This document shows, piece by piece, positions 36,001-48,300 of a DNA stretch of 64,000 nt. Positions within the stretch are counted from its first letter, which is position 1; each line of letters opens with the position of its first letter. The notes under the pieces are model-generated. The model had not been told where the DNA came from, did no database searches, and worked only from the letters and a program-made list of their open reading frames with translations. Origin of the DNA: Anaspis maculata (taxonomy: Eukaryota > Arthropoda > Insecta > Coleoptera > Scraptiidae); contig OX421968.1 of NCBI GenBank assembly GCA_949128115.1, forward strand, positions 54,453,423-54,517,422, given 5' to 3'. A program made the position numbers and the translations under genes.

Positions 36001-39000
36001 AAAAGTGAGACACTTAGTACTGCTCCCTGAGGTGTCCCATTTTCAAGGGATTTTTCTTGAGAGAAGACGCCGTTGGCGAAAACCCTAAATGTCCTGTTAC
36101 TCAGAAAGTTGATAATGAAATGAAGCATATTGCCCTCTATGCCCCAGTTTTGAATTTTATTGATTATGTTATATCTCCACGTCATATCATACGCCTTCTC
36201 CAGATCGAAGAAGACGGACAGAACATACTGTTTGCTGGCGAAGGACTCCAGAATCTCTGATTGTAAGACAACCAAATTATCTGCGGTGGATCTTTCTTTT
36301 CTGAAACCGGATTGTTCTGCAGTTAGAAGGTTATTTCGTTCCAAATACCAGGTGAGTCGATTATTCGTCATTCTTTCCATTAGTTTACTCATCGTACAGG
36401 TTAGGGAGATCGGACGGTACGAATCCATCGCAGAAGTCGGTTTGTTGGGCTTGCAGATTGGGATTATTATGGCCGTTGACCATATCTTTGGAAACTGGTG
36501 TGTGATCCATAGATCATTTAGTAAGTTCAGTAGGCAGAGCTTTGCTTCGTTGGAAATTCTGCAGAGAAATATGAATGGAATGTTGTCTGGTCCGGGTGAA
36601 GAATTCTTTGATGCTGCTAAGGCGTTTTCGAGTTCGATGTATTTGAACGTGAGATTCAGCTTGTTTTCGGTGTCTCTTTGGGGCAATATGGGGTTGATTT
36701 CTTGCGATATTTTAGTTGTAAGAAAGGTGTGGTCATAGTTGAGATTACTGGACTGTGATTCATAATGTGTTGCCAAGTTTTCTGCGACGTCTTCAGGTGT
36801 TTTTATTGATCTTCCATTCAGATTTATCACGGGGATGTTATATTGAGTGTTTATACCTTTGATGCTTTTGATCTTCTTCCACACTTCAGATGATGGAGTG
36901 TTGCTATCCATAGATGATACATATTTTTCCCAGGACTCTTTTTTGCTTCGCCGTAGTATAAATCGAGCTTTTGCTCTCAGTCTTTTGAATTCAAGCAGAT
37001 TGTCTAGACTTATTTGGTGTTTCCATTTATTATACGCTTTCTTCTTTTCTTTTATTATCTGCTCACACTCTGAGTTCCACCAAGGGACCCTCCGTTGTTT
37101 TATACTAGGTGTCGTTTTACCTATTGCCCATTCAGCTGCTTCGGTGAGAATGTCCGAGAAATTATTAATGGCTTCGACTGGATTTTGAGGTGATTTGGGA
37201 ATAATATTAATTTTGTTGTCAACTATACCCGCGAATAGCTCCCAGTTGGCCTTGTCTAGTTTCCATTTTGGTCGTCTTGTTATTGCGGGTTGGCCTGCTT
37301 TCGTATCTCTTAGATATATTCCGAAGTGGTCACTACCGTGTAAATCTTCATCTATTTCCCAAGCCAGGTCAGGTGCTAAAGTTGGATCGCATAGGGTGAT
37401 GTCAATTGCTGAATAATTTCCATTATAAGAATTAAATCTTGTTTTCCGTCCATCATTCATCACGACTAGATTCTCCAAGTCAATAAATTTTTCAAAAATC
37501 AGTCCCTTCCGATCGCTGTGTTCTGATCCCCAAATTATATTGTATGAGTTAATGTCACCGAGGATGATGCGGGGAGATGGAAGCTGTCTAGCGAGGTCTC
37601 GGAGCTCTTGAAGGTCGAATACTCTGTTTGGTGGGATATACAGATTACAAACAGTGATGGTCTTTGTATTGTATTCCACCGTTACTGCTACGGCTTCTAG
37701 ATTTGTCGTCAGTGCAATTTCTCTTGAGCTATAGTTGTTTTTGATGTATGTAGCAACACCTCCACTTGCTCTGGCAACTTCTATTCGATTTTTGTAAAAA
37801 ACTGTGTAGCCTTTTATTTGGTGGTGTTTGTTGTCCTTGAAATTTGTTTCTTGAACGCATATAAGTTCTGGTGAATTTTCACGTATGGTTATGTTTAGAT
37901 CTGTTATATTGTTGTAGAGTCCATTGATGTTCCACTGCAGGATAAAAGAGGTAGTCATGAGTCTGAATCTAAAACGTGCTGGAGGACTGTGAACAGTCCG
38001 ACTCACTTTCCGACGCCGCTTTCTCTCCATAAAACTGTCTGTATATTTTGTTTTTTAGTCTGGTACATCTAGACTTCATTCCTCGATTAGTTAGGTGTGA
38101 ATGTACAAATTTTAGCATATCGAGCAGTCCTTCGATGTCTTCTGTATATTCTTTGGCGATACTTAGAGGGTCTGTTGATCCTTGAGTATTTTCAAAGAAA
38201 GTTACAATTTCGTCGTAGTTGAGGGGAAACTTTTTGGTGGAGTTGTCAATTACAGATTTGGCAGGTTTCAGTTGTTCATCCAGGGGCTGTAGGTTTTCTT
38301 GTGATGCCGTCTTATTTAATTTGTCTCCTTTTTCCACGTTGGTCTGGTTGAGGGTTGGTTTCTGTTCTGTTTTTTGCGTTTTTGGTTTTTTTGGGTTTTT
38401 CTTTAGTTGGATTGCTTGTTTTGGCATGGGAAATACTGTTGCGTTGTCTGGAAGTTCAATGGTGGGTGATGGAGATTCAGCAATTCTTTTTTTAGGGTTT
38501 CCTGGTTCTATGGGGGTTGGGGGTGTATCATTATTGTCATAGGCCTCCAGGGCTTCAGTCTCTTCGTGGATGTTAGAGGTTGTGGTTGTGGACTCCAAAG
38601 TATCCATTTCTTCTGAGGTTCTGTTTGTTTTAGGGCAAGACGCTGCTTTATGTCCATTTTCCTTACAGTTAAAGCAGGATAGTTCATCATATGTGAGGAA
38701 TATGCGGAAAGTTTCTTCCTCATGTTCAACTAGTACAGATGACGGAAGTTCAATATTTTCATCAGGTTGAATATACATTTGCCTTCTGAAACTCAGTACA
38801 TGACTGTAGTCGTCACCCATGTATCCAGCTCGCAAAGTTGTGATCGAAGAAACGGGTTTGAATCCCATTGTTTTGATTTCTGCTTCCAATAATGAGTTTG
38901 GCAGTGAGAAACATACATTTGAGAAGATGATTCGACGAGCTTGGGATTTTAACCGTCTTATTGGAATTCGTTCGCCATTGATCGGAATTGTCTTGTGGTC

Positions 39001-42000
39001 TTCTACAAGTTCATCAACTAGTTTGACGCTTGAGAGAAAAATACATATGCGATTTTTCGATATTCTGGACGCTGCTAAAATGTTTTTGGGGCCAATGATA
39101 TTGCCTATTGGGAATATGTATTCAGGTAATCTCAGGTTTTCATTTTCCAAAATATCCAGAACGATTGCTTGATCTCTTTTGGGTTGCGATACGGATTTTG
39201 TTATGTTAGCGTAGCTTAAATTTGGAGTTCCATTGGATGGGTTTTGTTGAGATGATGACATTTTTGCAGAATGTTGTGGATCCCTGTTGTCAGAAATCCT
39301 CTGGATTCGAAAATGTTACTATATTTTATGGAGTCCAGAACGAAGCATGGTTTTATTTTGTAATTAGGTAGGTACCTACCTATGTTGTTGTTTTTCTCTT
39401 ATCGCACAGCTGAGCTGCGGATAGAGAAAAAAGGTAGGTATAGATAACGCTGTGTTATATTTCGGACGAGGATTGTGGACCAAAGTTTATTAGTTTCGGG
39501 GTTTTAACCATATGTGCGGAGGTTAAGTGTATCAATTAGGGATAACTGAGGAAATCTATCACCTGACTGCACAGTTTTCCGCCGGTAAGTCGTCCTAAAA
39601 ACACGATTATTTGTTCACTTTAGAGGAGCGCATGCTACTTCCACAACTGTCACGATCGACCAGCCCGCATGTTTTTTTTCTCGAAGACCTCTCTACCGCA
39701 AACCTATGCATTGATGAGTGCGCCTCTTTACGCTTGTCTTCATATTACATTAGACCACCTCTGTGCAAAAATTCGTCAAAACCGAAAAACGCGTTTGGAA
39801 GTTATGGACATTTAAAAAAGTGGTCCCTAGCTTTTGCTCAGAAGTGTAGTTAATGCTCTTTGAAATTTAAAAGTAGAGTGGGATGGGGGCGAGAAGGGCT
39901 TGAAGATAAAAACTTTGCCAAAAAAATTGGCGGCGAGATCGAAATTTGGAGTGGGAAGTTCGAAAATGAACTGCCTGTATATGGTGCTTTTAGTGCTTGA
40001 AAATGTTCAGCAGGAACTGCAGTGTGAAAATTCGAATTGAATCACTACTGTTAGTGTGTACATAGAATAAATAGCAAATATAGCTTGAAAATCAAACTCC
40101 AGATTTAGGTAGATACGTGAAGTTGGCAACAATACATTAGACACAAAAAAAAAGTCCGCTACACAATGGAGGCGGAAATAATAAAGCAGTGAAGATAGGT
40201 AGAGGTAGGATTATTAGATTATATCATTGTTCGCTGATAAGTGGATAAATAGGTAGTTTAAAAAAAAGTTCAAGCTTCCTTCCTGTAAACTTTATTACAT
40301 TATTTTGCTATCTTCCCTTTAGAAAACTTTTCTCGAATAAGACCAACATCAATGATTTGCAAATGATTTTTGCCTTATTATTGTGATTGAACGCTCTAGT
40401 GCCGGCATTTATTGTTGGATGATGATAATAATAGTGTCATTCGATTAGTAGATTATTTCTTGGTTCTTACTTGGTGAAGCAATGAAGTATTGATGCAGTT
40501 AATATCGCCAGAATGCAAGCAAAACTGAATGACGCCAGATCCTGCGAGCTTGCAAGTGTTTCCCTCTTGATGGTCGCAGTTCCCATCCCCCATTCCCGTT
40601 CGCTTCCCTGTCATGCAACCTTCTCTGGTGTGAGTTTACAAATTTGTCAGGATGGGTGCTCCCGGTGCCGTGCAAGATGAAACGCTGTTTCACCTCGATT
40701 GTTTCAGAAATTACAGGACGGCCAAAATTTGCTGAAGTCGTCGGCTAAATGCGAGATGTCGATCGATCACAACATCTACAGCGAAATCACATGCGAGGAG
40801 TCCCACGTTTTACAACCGTTTTCTAATCAAGACGCAGGTGCCAGCACCATTGTCGTGCAGAGATTGATTCTGCTTGGTGAAAAAGTCGAAACACTCGGAG
40901 AGCAGTCGGAGATATCGAGGAGGACATCGCTGCTGTTCGACCACGTGCCCACCCCGAAGCCGACGCACGGCGAACTGAAGGCATCCAGAGATCTGATCAA
41001 GAAAATGTGCAAGCAGAGTACAGATGATGTACAAATAGAGTTCTCGGATTTATTCACGAAATTTATTCAGACTCTGCGGCTCCTCGCGTACCCATCGCTC
41101 TCGGCTCTCTACGGACACGTCGGCACAACCTGCCCCACGGGAAAGTACGTTTGTATCTCTTAAATATTTAATAACTGTACGGCGTAAAATAAACAGATGT
41201 AACGCCCTAGCACAAACACAATGAAGTGTTAGAGAATGCAAAGATTAGGCCATAAATCGCCCAGGCGTTTTCAACACCCGACGATGATCAAACGTAAACG
41301 TATATCTCTCTCCATTAAATTCCTGAAAATGCGTTCGGTACAAATTTCGTTACGCAACTTCAACTACTTTGGGGAAAAGCCCGAAAGTTTGTGCGCGTTC
41401 GAGCTTTTTGGGGGCAAATAATGGATAAGCGGTTGAAAAACTCCATGACATGATAGGGGTTGGGTTTTAACGGAAATTTTTGTTCAACTACTTGTTCAAA
41501 TAAATCACTTCGGTGTACTTAGGAGGGCTAGCCAGACGCTCTTTAACCTGATATTTCTTATCGCTAGGAAACATCTACTGGACGCCTTGCCATATGTGGG
41601 CAGTTCGGCATCAGTGCTGCTCATGAGAGATATAATTCTGCGGCAAGGAGTTCCGGAAAATACAGCAAACGAATGGATGTTGACAGTGGCGTTCATCGCT
41701 AGACCAGACGACGAAATGATGGAAGGTGTAGCGGATCTCCTGCAGAGGATGCCTTCACATACCAGCGTTTTGCTCAGCGCTACCGCCTTAGTTCATACTT
41801 ATTGCTCCCAGCACTCCGACTGTCTTCTCAACGAAGCCGTGAATGCTATCCTGCAAAGCGTACAGAGCAGCGTCATCGACATTTACATAGACGGCAAAAT
41901 GAACAGGGAGCTACACGACAAAGTGCATACACCTTTAAATCTAGCATTCTCGAATATCGTCACTGCGAATGAGAATTCCTCGCGGATCTATCCTGGACAT

Positions 42001-45000
42001 TTCAATTTTACTTTGTGCCAGCTATTTTAAAAACAACCGGCGCGATCCGTTCACATAAAGCTCCCGTGCAATATTATATTCATATATCAAAACATCCTGC
42101 AGACTTGGCATGCATTTGGATGAGTTCTGTTTATGTAGACGGATTCGTATAGGTGGATTTCTCATTTGAGCGACTGTCCCACGTAATATCCTTTTTTTAT
42201 TGAAAAAAAAAGGATATTAGACCAATTCCTTTGTGTTAATTTATAGACGATGGTGGCGCTCAAAGCGCTCGGAAACACTGGATTGATCACTGAAGACTTC
42301 AAGCCGTACTTGCAGAGGATCATCGAAGACGGAAGAATGGACGTAGCCGTACGTGTGGCCGCCGTGGAAGTGTTCCGTCGTCAGCCATGTGACGAATCTA
42401 GGAATTATTTTGAACGCTTATTCCGCAACCAAAACGAAGATGTCGAAGTTCGCATAGCTTCTTACCTTCAAATTATGCGTTGTCCGAATTATTTGTTGAT
42501 ACGCACGATCAAGCATTGCCTGGAAACGGAAGAAGTTAATCAAGGTTAGATGAAACTTCAAAATGCCTTATTTATCAACAAAAAATACGTGGTTTATTTT
42601 GCCTTTTGTATATATTATTTGTTACCGTTAACGATAAGATGTGTAACAAGATAGTTACCTGCTGGATGATTAATATCGTGTAAGGTATATAGAGGTAGTG
42701 TGAGTACAGCCTCAAAGCTCTCTGATGGTAGAAATTTCATGGGATGTTCAATTAACGTCATACGATAGTGATTTATAACAGAAATTTTCGGGAGTCTACT
42801 ACAATATACTGGTGTAGCATAGCACGTCAAAGAAATGTAGATACGGTTGTTATCAATATAAGCTACATATCAGCAGCTGGTTGTCAATAATTTTGAAATT
42901 GCAGCGACTATTTCAATAGACTCCGCCATTGTTTTTTTTTTGTAGTTGGGTCCTTTGTTTGGAGCCACATGACAAATTTGTTGAAGTCATCAATTCCGAG
43001 CCGCGTCGAAATACAGGGTCTCCTTTCCGACATTAATTTAGTGAAGAAGTTCAGCGGAGATGTCCGTAAGTTTTCACATAACCGTGAGGGGTCGATATTT
43101 TTCGAAGAGTACGACGTCGGTGAGTATAAGCGAGGAAACTCGTGAACTTGATTTAAAGTAATACAGAGTGTTGGTTGCTGCATCAGGTGGTAATTATGAT
43201 AGCAACGTGATCTTTTCGCCGTCGTCCTACGTGCCCAAGTCGGCCATGTTGAATTTGACTTTGGATATATTCGGGGAGTCCATAAATTTGATGGAGGTTT
43301 GTGCTGGAGTTAATTGGGGTGGAGAGCGGCCGGGTAATTTTTGGATTCGTTTCAGATGTATGGAAGGATGGAAGGTTTTGAGCATTATTTAGAGTCAATG
43401 TTCGGGCCTAAAGGGCCATTAAACTCGAATAAACTTAAGGAGAAGATACCCAAACTGCGGTGGAGTAGGAGCGCTCCAGAGAATGAAGTAATGAAATCCG
43501 AGATCGATAAATTACCAAACGTTATGGAAAATTCGTTCGGCGAACCGAAGGTATTTAGGAGGGCCAGCATCTGTGCCGTATACTCTTTAATGATTATTGT
43601 TACAACAGGTGTCCTTAGGCCTTAAAGTTTTCGGCAACGAGTTGAAGTACGCCACGTTCGACGGAGACGAGGAGATAAAGACGGCCTTGCAGGCCCTGAA
43701 CCCCGTAGATCACTTAAAGCGAATTCTCTCCGGGAAAGTAAGTATTTAGCGGTTCGGTTTCAAGCAACCCGACCACGACAGCTCATTTAATTACTTTCAT
43801 TACAGGAAATCAATTACAACAAGGCGGTAATGTTTCTGGATAGCAGCTACGTCGTACCTAGCGGGGCAGGATTGCCTATCTCGCTTAGTGCCGTAGGGAC
43901 AGCTTCGGTAAACATCAAGTTATTTGGGTCCCTACATGCCGCTAATTTCGCCAAAACCAAAGAGTTGGACCTCAAGGCGGATATCAGGCCGAGCGTGTCC
44001 GTTGACCTAACCGGTGTCATGTCTGTAGACGCCTTTTACGCCGCCACCGGTATTAAACTCAAATCGAGCATGTACACTTCGAGCGCAGTCGAAAGTAACG
44101 TAAAAATAAGAGGAGCCAAACTTGTCAGCTTCAAATTCAGTATTCCACGGCAGACGTCCGAGATATTTGGGGTTAAGTACGTGGAATTGTTAGCCGAAAA
44201 AATCTCCTCTTACTAAATACAATTTTCCAGATCCGAACTCATAGTGATGAAACGCAATGTCGAACAGTTGCAGAGTGGCCTCTCGGAACGCCGTGTTTCC
44301 AAATCGATTTGTTCTTGGCCAGCTGTAGACAAGACCATGGGCCTTAAGCTCTGTGGAGAATATCATTTCATAAACGTGACCAAAATAAATAAGGCACCCT
44401 ACTTTGTTTTGGCCGGCCCCGCCGGATTTAGATTGTTCCTTGAAAAATCTGATCCGTCCGCCAAAATTTATATATTTGAATACAAATGGACCGACAAAAG
44501 TGATCGAAGTGTTGTCTCTCTGACTTTCGACACGCCTGGATCCAACCTCAGACGATTGATGGCCGCTAATTTCACCGTCGACAGGCAGAGCCAGAACCTG
44601 ACCCTGTTCCTGCAGTCCTCTGCTGGAACGGTTCTAGCGCGCGGCAGATATAAAAACACCGACGAAGAAAAATACCTCCAGATTTCACTTAATATCAATG
44701 ACAAGAAGCATTTCGACTGCAGTCTCTCTTTGACGCGACAAGAAAGCAGGCACGGATACACCTATTATCCCAAAATGTATCTCGGCGTTAGCGGGGAACG
44801 AGTCATGGAACTAGAAGGTTCGACACAATCAAATAAATACAGATGTACACACAATAATTACCGACTATCGATAATATTTATTCATCACAAACAAACGATT
44901 CTCGCATGGTCCAACCATTATAACTTTAATTTTCTCCCAGCGAATGCTGTCTGGAGATATTGAAATATGCGAGAATAATAACTGCCTTTTTAGGGACCCT

Positions 45001-45324
45001 GAAACTCGTGAGCAAGAAGGGGATATCGCAGTACGATGTGGATCTCAAGTTTCAGACTAAACGCCTGACTTCTAAGCTGTTCGGGTATATATCGAGGGCG
45101 GAAGCATCGGTGGCTGCAAATTTGAAGTTGGATTACAAATTTGCTTTTACTAAAGAACAGCGAGTTATGCTGGAATTTTCGCTGGCAAATCGATCACCAA
45201 GAAATATGGTTGATATTAGAGGGACATGCAGTCTGTTTAGCACGTCATATCCCAAATTTAATTTCGACGCGAAATTTAAATTTCAGGTATGTGAATTTTC
45301 AAGCAAGCCGTCATGTCAGTCTCC

Positions 45325-45355
<31 letters not shown>

Positions 45356-48300
45356 ATACACACACATACAAAGAGACATCTATGTATTTCGATAGACGTT
45401 TTATCGTCGTCCCTGTCTGTTTAACCTACTACATGCTGTAAAGATCCGAGGTCACGGCACCAACTGTAACATCCTGGTCATGACGACCTACTGTAAATTA
45501 TCCTAAAGTCACGACAACTACTTTGTAACATCCCAACCTCACGGTAACATTTTGTAATAAACCGCGTCACCGGCCCCAATTTTGTGATATCCCTTCCCTT
45601 CCCTACGTTAAATTAATCAAGCTGTGATGCGTCTAATTACCCTTAGTCGTATTTCGTTGTGCCGTAGATTTTATTTTACCTTTACCTGAGTTATTTGAAT
45701 CAATTACACCTACCTCAGCTTCACGTCGTACTAATTAATACCTCTAGCCTCCTCTAGTAGTAACCTCACGTTCTTTTTTAAAGGGAATGAATTGAATAAA
45801 TATTGGAAAGTAAACAAAGTCATTTAACCACACCTCAATTTTATTACAAATAATCAATCATCGCCAACTTAATTAAATTCACCTTAATTATTCATTTTAT
45901 AATTTCCTGACGTGCTGACATTCAGCTAGCGTTCGGAATTATTTTATTCAGTTTACATTCGGTTTCTGAAAGAAAAGTACATCCTAATTCCGTGTGCAAT
46001 CCTACGACGAATTTGTTCAACCCTAGCAAATTAATTCCGTTCTCATTCTTCCTAATTTTCAGAATTATGGGTGAAGCCATTTCCTAGTATACTTGAGTTT
46101 AATTCCCTGCCTAATTCATTTATCCTTTTTCCAATTTTTGTTTCAACCCTTTCACCCCTTTCTCCCATTCACCCTGGTACGAAAAGAAATCTTTACTATT
46201 TAATTGTACTTAGAGAGAGATTGTTGTTCACCGAGTTTTGTCTTGATCTTTCGAATTTATAGCCATTATTTTAATTATTGATCAAATAATTTACATAAAA
46301 TTTGAGTGTTGACATTCCATAGATTTTATATCCAGCTGGTGCTATAGTTCATAATTTGAAGACTTATCCAGCAGCTCGGTTTCATGCAGGTTCAATACCA
46401 TTACACAAATTTACAATATGGAGTACAAGTCATCGCAATGAGCCTCTAATTAATTAGCCTGCAAATTTGATTTTATGTCTCGTTCATTTCTTATCTTGAA
46501 GTGTTTCGAAACGACACTGAATTTTCTTAGCATTACTCAAGGGGTTTCTCTTTGGAAACTCGGCCTCATGCCTTTAAATTCTTTGTCGCGCGAAAGGGTT
46601 AAATATCTTATTCTATGAGGGAAAATAACGCGTAATCAAGATTTTGCCCAGATTTGATTTGCATAAATACTGCTAGTGCTTGTCTCAGCTAATAGAGTCT
46701 ACAAAATCATGCTCTGTCGGAAGCCAAATCTCTTAAAAGGGTTGCTGAGGTTTCACCCTTTTTCTTGCATCTGGAAGGTAGTCATCTGAAAACAAGGGGC
46801 CGCATTTTAAAAGCTCAGAGCAATTACAAATAATTCAAATCGGCTTGACGCTTATCATGGCTGTTCAAAAGATCAAACAAAACCTACTATCATTTTTTTA
46901 AACCAAAACAATTACTTCAACCTTATTTAAACCATTCGCATTCGATTACAATAGAAATCAGACTTGCCTTAAGGTTTTCCTTCCACGTCACTGATTTACT
47001 ACAAATCTATCACAGTGTTTTAGCACTTTTCTTAATTTATTCTTCTTCAAAAATATTAGTCATCTTCCCGCAAAATACACCCGTCGTGCTCGACTCTTAC
47101 CACCCGAATCTCATCTCCCCGCTCCTGTTCTTGGACCTCTCTTATTTCCCCACACCCCGTCTCCCGTCACAACCCTCTGGCCTACAAACGTCGATACCTT
47201 TTGCCTGCATCCGGTTCCGATGCTGGCCGGCAAAAATCGATATATTTCGCATTCCTCAACCCAATTTCTTTCCTTTCCTATCGCCCGTAAATCTAATTTT
47301 ATTCCCAAATATTTCATTCCCCTTTATTTTATCATTCTAAGCCGTTCTGCCACAGAGGCCCCCCTGAACTTTTAGTCTAGAGCTATCTAACTAAAAGTTC
47401 ACTCGCGTCCCTTATTCTAGGCTACTTCGTTAAATTAAATTGAACAGCTTAAAATACAAATTTTCAGATTATAGTTATAAACAAGAACAGCCTTTTGCTT
47501 TGGCCTGCAGAGTAAAAACCCAGTTACTTAAGTGGGAAACCCCTGCAGAGAGGAAAGTCTATAAGACATAAAACCCCTAGGCAATAAATTTAAAACTACG
47601 CGAATTTTCCTTGAGTCTTCATTTCCGCAGTGTCTTCGATCCTCTAGGCGAAATTCTTCTCAGTTGTCCACGTTGATCTGAGTTGTCCCGAGTCTCACTA
47701 GTCCCCAGGATTTATCTGAAATTCAACGACGCTAAGTTCCATTGTCTAATAAAATTTAATTAACATAACTTTACGTGAATTGGATCTGGTGTCCTCGATC
47801 CATGTACCACTTCCAGTTAGATCCTCGCGAGAGTCCGTCCACGTCGTCGACGTCGCTTCCTAGGTGGTTCTGAAGAAATAGAGTCGTCCGAACTATCGAA
47901 ATTCGTTGGCTCCCTCCGTGGTTCAACTTCCGATATTATGACATCTCTTGAATTTTGAACAGCATCTTCTAACTTCTGTAGTAAGGCTCCAGTTTTCGAT
48001 ATGGATTCGCACCCACTTACAATCCATAGCTGTTGGATGTTTACTGGGAAGTGATATCTCACTTCCTGCACGAGCGACTTTTCCGGAATTGACGTCGTCA
48101 GAAAACTTGCTAGTTCAACCATTTTTGCAAAATAGTCGAAAAGATTATTGCCATTTTTGGAATCATATACGCCATCTCGAATCTGCTTCCGAATTCCTCG
48201 TTGCTTGCTTTCCGGCCAATAACGAGAAATAAACTGGCTACGGAAGTCGCTGTACGTTTTCCACTCGTGGAAAAATATGTTCGCCCATCGTCTCGGTGCT

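Larger units (their letters stand above)
34091..39680 (-). mobile_element. Near-complete LINE of the I superfamily with 12-bp target duplication
   Basis: Two overlapping ORFs on the minus strand, a 22-nt A tail (T run at 34091-34112 on +) and a 5' leader of about 420 bp define the element. TCGAAGACCTCT occurs at 34080-34091 and again at 39681-39692, an apparent target-site duplication. RNase H after the RT and a single CCHC knuckle in ORF1 fit I-like rather than Jockey elements; the exact clade needs phylogeny. Inserted antisense to apolpp. Confidence 0.9.
32073..39846. mobile_element. Tc1/mariner-like long inverted-repeat element, interrupted by two insertions
   Basis: The ends are CACTCTTGAGCAAAAG (left) and the mirrored CTTTTGCTCAGAAGTG (right), each flanked by TA, as expected for Tc1/mariner. 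The left arm (32073 to about 33000) is the reverse complement of the right arm (about 33255-34080, resuming at 39693-39846). The arms are about 0.9 kb and visibly diverged. A MITE sits in the loop and a full LINE in the right arm. I could not find an intact transposase; small open frames (32546-32785, 33460-33663) look non-functional. Confidence 0.7.

Noticed and set aside
41923..42030. Read-through extension of apolpp exon 5 to 42030
   Set aside because: The extra residues do not match the family, and exon 6 joins in phase from a donor at 41923.
46071..47340. Small genes in the 45-51 kb region
   Set aside because: The same ORFs recur exactly 4,334 bp downstream because they lie in the paired LTRs.
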